Shown here piece by piece: positions 1 through 5,005 of a stretch of DNA of 5,005 nt; the first letter of the stretch is position 1, and each line of letters begins with the position of its first letter. The DNA is from an uncultured Acetobacteraceae bacterium (GTDB taxonomy: Bacteria > Pseudomonadota > Alphaproteobacteria > Acetobacterales > Acetobacteraceae), in the NCBI GenBank assembly GCA_937930165.1, contig CALGVL010000005.1, positions 1 to 5,005 on the forward strand, read 5' to 3'. The translations under genes and the position numbers were made by a program. The notes below the pieces were generated by a model. It had not been told where the DNA came from. It was given only the letters and a program-made list of their open reading frames with translations, and did no database searches.

Positions 1-1006
1 GCTGGAAGCGCCGCGCCAGCGCCGCGTCCTTCTCGATGTGCTTGCGGTACTCGTCCAGCGTGGTGGCGCCGATGCAGTGCAGCTCGCCGCGCGCCAGCGC
101 CGGCTTCAGCAGGTTGGAGGCGTCCATCGCCCCCTCCGCCTTGCCCGCGCCGACCAGCGTGTGCATCTCGTCGATGAAGAGGATGATCTCGCCGGCGGCC
201 TGCTCCACTTCCTGCAGCACGCCCTTCAGCCGTTCCTCGAACTCGCCGCGATACTTCGCGCCGGCCACCATGGCGCCGAGGTCGAGCGCCATGACGCGCT
301 TGTTCTTCAGCGCCTCCGGCACGTCGCCATTGGCGATGCGGAGCGCCAGCCCCTCGACGATCGCGGTCTTGCCCACGCCGGGCTCGCCGATCAGCACCGG
401 ATTGTTCTTGGTGCGGCGGGCGAGCACCTGGATGGCACGGCGGATCTCCTCATCCCGGCCGATCACCGGGTCGAGCTTGCCGTTGCGCGCCGCCTCCGTG
501 ATGTCGCGGGCGTATTTCTTCAGCGCGTCGAATTTCTCCTCGGCGTTCTGGCTGTCCACCTTGCGGCCCTTGCGGACATCCTCCACCGCAGCCTCCAGCC
601 GCTGCGCATCGGCGCCGGCCTGCTTCAGGATGCGGCCTGCCGGGGTGTCGCTGGCGGCCAGCGCCACCAGCAGGCGATCCTGGGCGACATAGCTATCGCC
701 CGCGCGCTGTGCATGCTGCTGCGCCGCGTCCAGGACGCGCACGATGTCGGGGGTGAATTGCGGTTGGCCCGCCCCGGCGCCGGAGACCTTGGGCTGGCGC
801 CCGATCTCGGCATCCACGGCCTGCTTCGCCCGGGCGGGGTCACCGCCGGCGGCGCGGATCAGCCCTGCAGCCGCGCCCTGCTCGTCATCCAGCAGGGCCT
901 TCAGCAGGTGCTCCGGGGTGATCCGCTGGTGGTATTCGCGGATCGCAATGGTCTGCGCGGCCTGGAGGAATCCACGCGCGCGATCGGTGAACTTTTCTAT
1001 GTCCAT
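1..1006 (-). CDS. clpB: ATP-dependent chaperone ClpB (Hsp100 disaggregase), N-terminal 335 residues; 3' end runs off the window
   Basis: ClpB is a cytoplasmic hexameric AAA+ machine that, with DnaK/DnaJ/GrpE, pulls polypeptides out of heat-induced aggregates. The fragment starts MDIEKFTDRARGFLQ and shows the Clp N-domain (about residues 1-145, with TPEHLL near 31-35 and QDRLLVAL near 109-116), a linker, and most of the first AAA+ domain. Visible catalytic parts are Walker A GEPGVGKT (207-214), Walker B ILFIDE (275-280), the sensor-1 GATT (313-316) and the arginine pair in ALARRFQ (332-333). Positions match E. coli ClpB almost residue for residue. The coiled-coil middle domain and second AAA+ domain lie beyond the window edge. 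The ATG at 1006-1004 is chosen because a strong purine-rich ribosome site lies 4 nt upstream and the family's N-terminus begins there. It is divergent from the MOSC gene. A heat-shock-type promoter is plausible upstream. Nothing is broken in the visible part. Confidence 0.98.
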   Translation of the reverse strand, partial: MDIEKFTDRARGFLQAAQTIAIREYHQRITPEHLLKALLDDEQGAAAGLIRAAGGDPARAKQAVDAEIGRQPKVSGAGAGQPQFTPDIVRVLDAAQQHAQRAGDSYVAQDRLLVALAASDTPAGRILKQAGADAQRLEAAVEDVRKGRKVDSQNAEEKFDALKKYARDITEAARNGKLDPVIGRDEEIRRAIQVLARRTKNNPVLIGEPGVGKTAIVEGLALRIANGDVPEALKNKRVMALDLGAMVAGAKYRGEFEERLKGVLQEVEQAAGEIILFIDEMHTLVGAGKAEGAMDASNLLKPALARGELHCIGATTLDEYRKHIEKDAALARRFQ

Positions 1007-1010
1007 ATTG

Positions 1011-1020
1011 TCCCTCCTCC
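1011..1020 (-). promoter_or_regulatory. Ribosome binding site of clpB
   Basis: On the minus strand the bases read GGAGGAGGGA, followed by CAAT and the ATG. This strong Shine-Dalgarno match decides the ClpB start codon. Confidence 0.8.
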
Positions 1021-1121
1021 GCGGCCCGGGGGTCCAGAGCACCCGCCAGCCCGCCAGATTCAACGGCGACCGGCGCCCCCCGCCCCTGCACAGGCGACAG
1101 GTGGCACCAAGTTCGATCAGG

Positions 1122-1151
1122 ATGTGGTATTGCGCCTTGCGTTAGTTCAAG
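1122..1151 (-). promoter_or_regulatory. Candidate heat-shock (sigma-32-like) promoter for clpB
   Basis: On the minus strand, CTTGAA (1151-1146) matches the sigma-32 -35 core. Downstream are two poor -10 candidates: CAATACC about 13 nt away, or CCACAT (1127-1122) 18 nt away. Known sigma-32 promoters pair CTTGAA with a C-rich CCCCAT-like -10, so only the -35 half is convincing. The element sits about 115-145 nt upstream of the clpB ATG, within the divergent intergenic region. It also lies just before the ribosome site of the MOSC gene, so the same DNA must serve both directions. This is inference from motif and from clpB biology. Confidence 0.3.
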
Positions 1152-1174
1152 GGGCCGGAAAGGAATTCGTTCCG

Positions 1175-1945
1175 ATGCGCGTCGAGCACATCTACCGCTA
1201 CCCGGTGAAGGGGCTGACGGCCGAGGCGCTGGAGGAGGTGGAGCTCATCCCCGGCCAGTGCCTGCCGCATGATCGCCGCTTCGCCCTGGCCCAAGGCGAC
1301 GCCCCCTTCGACCCGGCCGCCCCCACCTGGCTGCAGAAGCGCCATTTCGGCTGCCTGATGGTGAATGCCAGGCTGGCCCTGCTGCATTCCGCCTTCGATC
1401 CCCGCACCGGCCAGCTTTCCATCCGCCCGCCGGATGGCCCGCCCCTGGTCGCCGATACCCGCACCGAGGAGGGCCGCGCCCTGATCGCCGCCTATCTCAC
1501 GGAATTCCTGGGCGAGGAGGCCCGCGGCACACCGCGCTTCGTCGAAGCCCCCGGGCACAATTTCACCGATGTGGCGAAAAAGTGCGTCTCCATAATCAGC
1601 CTCTCCAGCCTGCATGCGCTGGAGCAGGCGGTGGGGCAGCGGCTGCATCCGCTGCGCTTCCGGGCCAATATCTACGTCTCAGGCAGCGTGCCCTGGGCGG
1701 AATTCGGCCTGCTGGGACAGGAGATCCTGTTGGGCGGCGCACGGCTGCGGGTCTTCAAGCGCATTGTCCGCTGCCCGGCGACCGAGGTGAATCCTGAAAC
1801 CGCGGAGCGCGACGCGGAGCCCCCGAAATGGCTGCGCCAGCATTTCGGCCATGCCGATCTCGGCGTCTATGCCGAGGTGCTGGAAGGCGGCCGCCTGGCC
1901 GTGGGCGATGCGCTGGAGCCGACAGAGAGCAACCTGTTGCACTGA
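1175..1945 (+). CDS. MOSC-domain protein, YcbX/mARC-like (molybdenum-cofactor sulfurase C-terminal type)
   Basis: The predicted product has 256 residues. It opens with VEHIYRYPVKGLTAE, typical of the MOSC N-terminal beta-barrel domain (about residues 1-125), followed by the MOSC domain (about 130-250). The segment FKRIVRCPATEVNPET puts a cysteine at residue 200, where the mARC/YcbX family has its molybdenum-coordinating cysteine. The downstream pattern, with FGHADLGVYAEV and a GD motif near the end, also fits. Relatives reduce N-hydroxylated compounds using Moco and an electron-donor partner. No C-terminal 2Fe-2S ferredoxin domain is present, unlike E. coli YcbX, so a separate donor would be needed. 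The ATG at 1175 is chosen because AAAGGA lies 10 nt upstream and the family start fits. The frame stays open far upstream, but that part is antisense to clpB. The gene is convergent with the disrupted region ending at 1975. Family assignment is firm; substrate unknown. Confidence 0.9.
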   Translation: MRVEHIYRYPVKGLTAEALEEVELIPGQCLPHDRRFALAQGDAPFDPAAPTWLQKRHFGCLMVNARLALLHSAFDPRTGQLSIRPPDGPPLVADTRTEEGRALIAAYLTEFLGEEARGTPRFVEAPGHNFTDVAKKCVSIISLSSLHALEQAVGQRLHPLRFRANIYVSGSVPWAEFGLLGQEILLGGARLRVFKRIVRCPATEVNPETAERDAEPPKWLRQHFGHADLGVYAEVLEGGRLAVGDALEPTESNLLH

Positions 1946-1974
1946 CCGGTTGCCGGGGAGGAAGCGTAGCACCT

Positions 1975-2888
1975 TCACCGACCGCCCCCCTCCGGGGCCA
2001 GCAAGAGGTTGAGCTGGTCCCGCCAGCCGCCTCCGAACCGCACGCGGGAGAGCACGTCGTCCAGCTCCCGCACGGCCAAATGGCCTTTCGCCAGATCGGC
2101 GCATGCCGCGCCGGGGGGCGCCGTCCGCGTCACCGCCGCATTTGGCCGGGCCTGGAGGCCACCGCAGCGCCGGGCTTCGCTACAGAGCCCGCAAGCGCGG
2201 CAATGCAATCCTGCCGCACCGCCTCTGGCGGCCCGGACAAGGCAGCCGTGGCGAGCGCGGCGCAGAGCAGCGGCGCGCGTTCCGCCCAGCGCTCCTCGGC
2301 GGCGGGTGTGGCCCCCATGGCAAAGGCGGGCCGCCCCGGCCCGAGCGCGGCCGCCGCGGTGAAGCGCGGCCCGGCCGGGCCGAGATACCGGGCTGCCTCC
2401 GTCTCCCCAGCAGCCAGCAGCACCGCCGCTCCGGCCGGCCCATAGCCGACTGCCGCCACCAGCCCTGCGCCGGCATCCCGGCGGAGGGCGACCAGAGCGC
2501 CGAAGAGGCCGGCCAGCAGCAGGTCGCCCGGCGCAGCGGCACCACCCTCGGCTGCCTCGCGCGCCAGCTTCGCGTCGAACTCAAGCACTGCCGCGTCCTC
2601 GCCGGCCAGCGCGACGACTATGCGGCGTGCCGGTGGTCCTCGGGACCGGCTTAGTCAATAACCACGACCGCTGCGGCATCTCCCACCGTCCATCCCGCTG
2701 GCAGGTTCAGGATCGCGGGAAAGATGCGTCGCCGGTGGCGTCTCGGCCCAGGCGGGCGCCGGTTCCAGCCAGCACGGTTCGAAGTGAGTGGGTTCGGCCG
2801 CGCCCGTGGCGGCAGCGAGAGGACAGGCCAGGACGGTCTGGAGGGAGAATGGTCCGAACGCGCATGGCCGCTCTCCGCTTCCTCGCAT
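1975..2888 (-). pseudogene. Frame-disrupted gene of unrecognised family (three apparent frame changes)
   Basis: Minus-strand coding character runs through this stretch but switches frame. Segment A (about 2888-2730) reads FGPFSLQTVLACPLAAATG and continues to AETPPAT. Segment B, one frame over (about 2724-2651), reads FPAILNLPAGWTVGDAAAV and ends at TAA 2653-2651. Segment C (about 2650-2200) reads RRIVVALAGEDAAVLEFDAK and on through a small-residue-rich region. Segment D (about 2130-1975) reads ADLAKGHLAVRELDDVLSRV and ends at TGA 1977-1975. Each segment has mostly G/C third positions and sensible residues, whereas the other frames there are Arg/Pro/Ser-rich shadows. The simplest readings are one decayed gene, one intact gene with indel errors in the assembly, or two small genes (A+B, C+D), each broken once. 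I do not recognise the family and see no signal peptide or catalytic motif. The start is uncertain: ATG 2888 is the first in the segment A frame, with ATG 2865 in another frame. The 29 nt between its end and the MOSC stop leave little room for a terminator. Confidence 0.45.
2130..2588 (-). CDS. Hypothetical protein, longest single-frame piece of the disrupted region
   Basis: If no frame correction is applied, this is the best open frame in the region: 152 residues from a GTG at 2588. It is rich in Ala, Gly, Leu and Pro, with a hydrophobic stretch GDLLLAGLFGALVAL near residues 21-35 and later YLGPAGPRF. G/C fills nearly all third positions down to about 2200, supporting real coding. The last 20 or so codons before TGA 2130 look weaker, and good coding resumes in another frame, so the C-terminus given here is probably wrong. 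The frame is also open upstream to about 2654 without a better start, and the added residues RRIVVALAGEDAA look protein-like. No Shine-Dalgarno sequence convincingly supports the GTG. No family is recognised. It is offered as the alternative to the pseudogene reading. Confidence 0.4.
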   Translation of the reverse strand: MLEFDAKLAREAAEGGAAAPGDLLLAGLFGALVALRRDAGAGLVAAVGYGPAGAAVLLAAGETEAARYLGPAGPRFTAAAALGPGRPAFAMGATPAAEERWAERAPLLCAALATAALSGPPEAVRQDCIAALAGSVAKPGAAVASRPGQMRR

Positions 2889-2892
2889 CCGC

Positions 2893-2933
2893 CATTCGGG
2901 TGAGGCCCGGTGGAACCGAGCCTCACATGAATG
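2893..2933. repeat. Long imperfect inverted repeat (hairpin) in the spacer
   Basis: CATTC (2893-2897) pairs with GAATG (2929-2933). After a 2-nt internal mismatch, GTGAGGC (2900-2906) pairs perfectly with GCCTCAC (2920-2926). After one further C/A mismatch, CGGT (2908-2911) pairs with ACCG (2915-2918) around a GGA loop. That gives 16 Watson-Crick pairs in 41 nt. There is no T-run on either side, so it is not a classic terminator. It could be a Rho-independent-like stop lacking its T-tract, an mRNA processing or stability hairpin, or a copy of a dispersed palindromic element. Confidence 0.6.
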
Positions 2934-3042
2934 TCAGCCCTCCGCTCCGGCCAGGATCCCGCGCTCGCAGCCGGCCCAGGCGCGGAACTGCGGGATCAAC
3001 CGCCAAGGCCCGGCACCGCGGGGCTGTGCTGCCGGCCTGCGT

Positions 3043-3072
3043 CGGGCGGCCCCGCCTCGGCCGGGCCGCCCG
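3043..3072 (-). terminator. GC-rich hairpin after the DUF4167 gene, possible terminator without U-tract
   Basis: CGGGCGGCCC (3043-3052) and GGGCCGCCCG (3063-3072) form a perfect 10-bp inverted repeat around a 10-nt loop. It begins 15 nt past the DUF4167 stop, the expected place for a terminator, but no run of U follows on the minus strand. Many high-GC bacteria have such U-poor hairpins. It may stop transcription or protect the 3' end of the mRNA. From 2934 to 3042 I see nothing further. Confidence 0.5.
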
Positions 3073-3087
3073 GTTGTCGTAGACCGG

Positions 3088-3549
3088 TCAGACCGGCTCG
3101 CGCGTCTCCGGCGCCGGGGCTTCGTCCTCCGCCTCGGCTTCCAGGGCATGGCCATTGGCGTGGCCGTTGATCTCCGGCTGCTCGGCCGCGCCATCGGCGG
3201 CCTCGGCCTGCTCCGTGCCGTTCTGGTAGCGCCGCTGCTGCTGCATGCCCTGATGCTGCTGCTGGGCCTGGTTCATGGCGTTCAGGATGCGGAAGTAGTG
3301 CTCCGCATGCTGGAAGTAGCTCTCCGCCATGACGCGGTCGCCGGAGCCAGTGGCGTCGCGGCCAAGCTGCAGATACTTCTCGAAGAGCTGCTGTGCCGTC
3401 CCGCGCAGCCGCACATCGGGGCCGTTGGAGTCGAAAACATGGTTGCGGCTCATCGGCTGATGGCCGCCGTGGCGGTACTGGCCCCCGCCCCCGCCTCCGC
3501 CGCCTCCACCGTGACGATGGCTGCGGCCACGCATGCGTTTCATGTTCAT
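3088..3549 (-). CDS. DUF4167 domain-containing protein
   Basis: The product has 153 residues in three parts. A basic Gly-rich N-terminus (about 1-36) has Arg/His residues, an uninterrupted run of ten glycines (14-23) and QYRHGG. The DUF4167 core (about 37-92) contains FDSNGPDVRLRGTAQQLFEK, then YLQLGRDATGSGDRVMAESY and FQHAEHYFRIL. The low-complexity C-terminus is first Gln-rich (93-109) and then Ala/Glu-rich and acidic. The core match to this alphaproteobacterial family is clear. Its biochemical role is not established; the basic Gly/Arg/His head suggests nucleic-acid binding, which is inference. The protein is shorter than many relatives, which carry long charged tails. ATG 3549 is preferred as the first of three close methionines (also 3543 and 3534), but no strong ribosome site marks any of them. 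In-frame sequence upstream to 3801 is open but lacks protein character. The gene follows prmC on the same strand, as in many Alphaproteobacteria. Confidence 0.9.
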   Translation of the reverse strand: MNMKRMRGRSHRHGGGGGGGGGGQYRHGGHQPMSRNHVFDSNGPDVRLRGTAQQLFEKYLQLGRDATGSGDRVMAESYFQHAEHYFRILNAMNQAQQQHQGMQQQRRYQNGTEQAEAADGAAEQPEINGHANGHALEAEAEDEAPAPETREPV

Positions 3550-3797
3550 CGGTGTCGTGTCTGCCGTCTCGCAGCTTAGCCGCCTGCCCGTGCCGGAGGT
3601 TTCCGGGCACGTCCACTCTGGCGGTCGATTTCGTCCAGTGCTTCGCGGCCGCCGTGCTTTCCACGGTCCGGCCGCCGAACGAGCCCCGCACCACAAGGGC
3701 CCAGGCAATACCTGGTCCCAGCGAGGGCCTGAGGGAAAGCTAGCCCCACCGGGCCAAGCCGCCAATCGGTTTTTTTGCCTGCCGTCCTGGCAGCCCT
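3550..3797 (-). other. Non-coding leader between prmC and the DUF4167 gene
   Basis: These 248 nt hold no convincing gene; the open frames are Arg/Pro/Ser-rich with poor third-position pattern. Visible structures are CTGCC/GGCAG with a 5-nt loop (3779-3793) next to a run of seven T on the plus strand (3770-3776), and CCAGG/CCTGG with a 5-nt loop (3701-3715). On the minus strand the first hairpin is followed by A, not U, so it is not a terminator of prmC. TTGGCG with TAGCTT 17 nt downstream (minus strand, about 3734-3762) is a weak sigma-70-like candidate. The DUF4167 gene may therefore have its own promoter or a long leader. Confidence 0.4.
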
Positions 3798-4661
3798 TCA
3801 CCCGAGCAGAAGCGCCCTCTCGATACCTCCTAGATCGGCACGGCAGCCCCGGACTGCAAGCCCCCCGGCGCGTGCGATCGCCTCCACCGCCTGGCGCTGC
3901 CCGTGGCCGAGTTCCAGCACCGCCCGTCCGCCCGGCGCGAGCAGGCGCGGCAGGGCGGCAATCAGCGCGCGATAGGCCGCCAGCCCATCCTGCCCACCAT
4001 CCAGGGCCGAAGCCGGCTCATGCCGCGCCACCTCCGGCATCAGGCCAGGGATCGCCGCCGACTCGATATAGGGCGGGTTGCTCAGCACCAAGTCGAAGCG
4101 GCCAGCCAGCGGCGCTGCCCAGTCCGCCACCAGGAAATGGGCCCGATCAGCCAAGCCAAGCCGAGTCGCATTCTCCCGCGCCAGGGCCGCCGCCGCCGGC
4201 ACGCGGTCCACGCCGATGCCGATGGCCTCGGGAAATTCGGTCAGCGCCGCCAGCAACAGGCAGCCGGTGCCGGTGCCGAGATCCAGCACCCGCCGCACCG
4301 CGCCGCGATCGGGAAAGAGGTCCAGCGCCGCTTCGATCAGCGTCTCCGAATCGGGGCGTGGGATCAGGGTGGCGGGCGAGACGGCAAAGGGCAGCGACCA
4401 GAATTCCTGGTAGCCAAGCAGATGCGCGACCGGCACATGCTCCAGCCGGCGCCGGAGGAGGTCGGCGAAGCGCTGCGCCGCATCCGGTGATACCGGCGCG
4501 CGGGGGTCGCGCAGCAGGTCCTCCATGCGGCACTCCATGGCATGGGCCAGCAGCAGGCGCGCCTCCAGCCGCGGCGACTCGATGGCTGCTGCCCGGAGAT
4601 GCTGGCCGGCGCGACACAGGAAGGCCCCGACCGTCCCGGTCGGATCAGCGCAGGCGGTCAA
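3798..4661 (-). CDS. prmC: Peptide chain release factor N(5)-glutamine methyltransferase PrmC (HemK)
   Basis: PrmC uses S-adenosylmethionine to methylate the glutamine of the GGQ motif in release factors RF1 and RF2, improving peptide release. The 287-residue product matches the usual length. It has an N-terminal helical domain (about 1-80), then LLGYQEFWSLPF (81-92), IPRPDSE (100-106, usually ending DTE), the SAM-binding DLGTGTG (127-133) and the substrate-glutamine motif NPPY (195-198). DGGQDGLAAYR (221-231) and a C-terminal DLGGIER complete the fingerprint. The start is TTG at 4661-4659, overlapping the prfA stop by 4 nt. It is the only start codon near the GGAGGT site, although the 3-nt spacing is short. 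The overlap implies coupled translation with prfA, whose product is its substrate. The old name hemK reflects a discarded role in haem synthesis. Confidence 0.97.
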   Translation of the reverse strand: MTACADPTGTVGAFLCRAGQHLRAAAIESPRLEARLLLAHAMECRMEDLLRDPRAPVSPDAAQRFADLLRRRLEHVPVAHLLGYQEFWSLPFAVSPATLIPRPDSETLIEAALDLFPDRGAVRRVLDLGTGTGCLLLAALTEFPEAIGIGVDRVPAAAALARENATRLGLADRAHFLVADWAAPLAGRFDLVLSNPPYIESAAIPGLMPEVARHEPASALDGGQDGLAAYRALIAALPRLLAPGGRAVLELGHGQRQAVEAIARAGGLAVRGCRADLGGIERALLLG

Positions 4662-5005
4662 TCCACCTCCGCCGCCAGCCGCGCCGCCTGGTCCTCAGCG
4701 GTCAGGGCGTCAATCAGCTCGTCGAACTCGCCCAGCATCACGCGGTCGATCTTGTGCAGGGTCAGGCCGATGCGGTGGTCGGTCACGCGGCCCTGCGGGA
4801 AATTATAGGTGCGGATGCGCTCGCTGCGGTCGCCGGTGCCGACCTGACTCCTGCGGTCGGCGGCGCGGCTGGCATGGGCGGCGGCGCGCTGCTGCTCGAA
4901 GAGACGGGAGCGCAGCACCTTCATCGCCTTGGCGCGGTTCTTGTGCTGCGACTTCTCCTCCTGCATCGCGACGACGATGCCGGTCGGCAGATGGGTGATG
5001 CGGAC
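4658..5005 (-). CDS. prfA: Peptide chain release factor 1 (RF1), C-terminal 115 residues; 5' end outside the window
   Basis: RF1 recognises UAA and UAG in the ribosomal A site and triggers release of the finished protein. The fragment begins VRITHLPTGIVVAMQEEKSQ, just past the catalytic GGQ loop, which lies outside the window. It continues through the family signature SQHKN and the block GDRSERIRTYNFPQGRVTDH. It ends in the C-terminal helical part with LIDALTAEDQAARLAAEVD. The order and spacing match E. coli RF1, and the RTYNFPQGRVTDHR block is shared by class I release factors. Having prmC immediately downstream points to RF1 rather than RF2, as does the THLPTGIVV sequence. The stop TGA (4660-4658) overlaps the prmC start. 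The visible part is intact. Confidence 0.97.
   Translation of the reverse strand, partial: VRITHLPTGIVVAMQEEKSQHKNRAKAMKVLRSRLFEQQRAAAHASRAADRRSQVGTGDRSERIRTYNFPQGRVTDHRIGLTLHKIDRVMLGEFDELIDALTAEDQAARLAAEVD
4665..4670 (-). promoter_or_regulatory. Ribosome binding site of prmC inside the end of prfA
   Basis: GGAGGT on the minus strand lies within the last codons of prfA, 3 nt before the TTG start of prmC. The spacing is shorter than the usual 5-9 nt. Together with the rare start codon this suggests initiation depends largely on ribosomes finishing prfA. Confidence 0.55.

Noticed and set aside
38..1174. A long plus-strand open frame continuous with the MOSC gene, giving a 635-residue product
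   Set aside because: It lies antisense to clpB, its residues are a mirror of ClpB codons, and the MOSC family start with a ribosome site is at 1175. Long open antisense frames are common in high-GC DNA.
1828..2654. Plus-strand open frames over the disrupted region
   Set aside because: They are Ala/Arg/Pro/Ser-rich, lack ribosome sites and mirror the minus-strand segments, which have the better third-position pattern.
3481..3520. Short C-rich/G-rich repeated triplets as a repeat array
   Set aside because: These are the codons of the ten-glycine run of the DUF4167 protein.
2996..3694. Minus-strand 232-residue frame across the DUF4167 gene
   Set aside because: Shadow of DUF4167 in another frame, with Arg and Pro runs opposite the glycine run and no family features.
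3770..3793. Hairpin beside a T7 run as a terminator for prmC
   Set aside because: On the minus strand the hairpin is followed by A's. On the plus strand the T's come before the hairpin, and only a 3-bp stem precedes them.
3550..3801. Extending DUF4167 upstream to a GTG at 3801 that overlaps the prmC stop
   Set aside because: The added 84 residues have no conserved character, and the family N-terminus fits the methionines at 3549-3534.

Overview
The window is uniformly very GC-rich, and its real genes use G or C at almost every third codon position. Its backbone is the order release factor 1 (prfA), release-factor glutamine methyltransferase (prmC), a DUF4167 protein and the ClpB disaggregase. 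All four read leftward on the minus strand. DUF4167 is known essentially from Alphaproteobacteria, where it commonly lies between prmC and clpB. I therefore infer a high-GC alphaproteobacterium. Acetobacteraceae such as Roseomonas relatives would fit, but the sequence alone does not fix the family.

From right to left: the last 115 codons of prfA (4658-5005) overlap the TTG start of prmC (3798-4661) by 4 nt, so the two are translationally coupled. A roughly 250-bp leader with no convincing gene follows, then the short DUF4167 gene (3088-3549) with a strong GC hairpin 15 nt after its stop. Next is a spacer holding a long imperfect hairpin (2893-2933). The region 1975-2888 carries minus-strand coding signal that changes frame three times; I read it as a broken gene, or one damaged by assembly errors, of unrecognised family. 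A plus-strand MOSC-domain protein (1175-1945) comes next, in the YcbX/mARC style. It is divergent from clpB, whose first 335 codons occupy 1-1006. A 168-bp intergenic region separates the two divergent genes and holds a plausible heat-shock -35 element for clpB.

Functionally, prfA and prmC work together: PrmC methylates the GGQ glutamine of release factors. ClpB is a stress disaggregase. DUF4167 may bind RNA. The MOSC protein is probably a molybdenum-cofactor oxidoreductase component and has no evident link to the rest. Relative to the usual compact prfA-prmC-DUF4167-clpB arrangement, about 2 kb (MOSC gene plus degenerate region) sits between DUF4167 and clpB. I found no CRISPR array, tRNA, rRNA, insertion sequence or clear new defence or mobile system.
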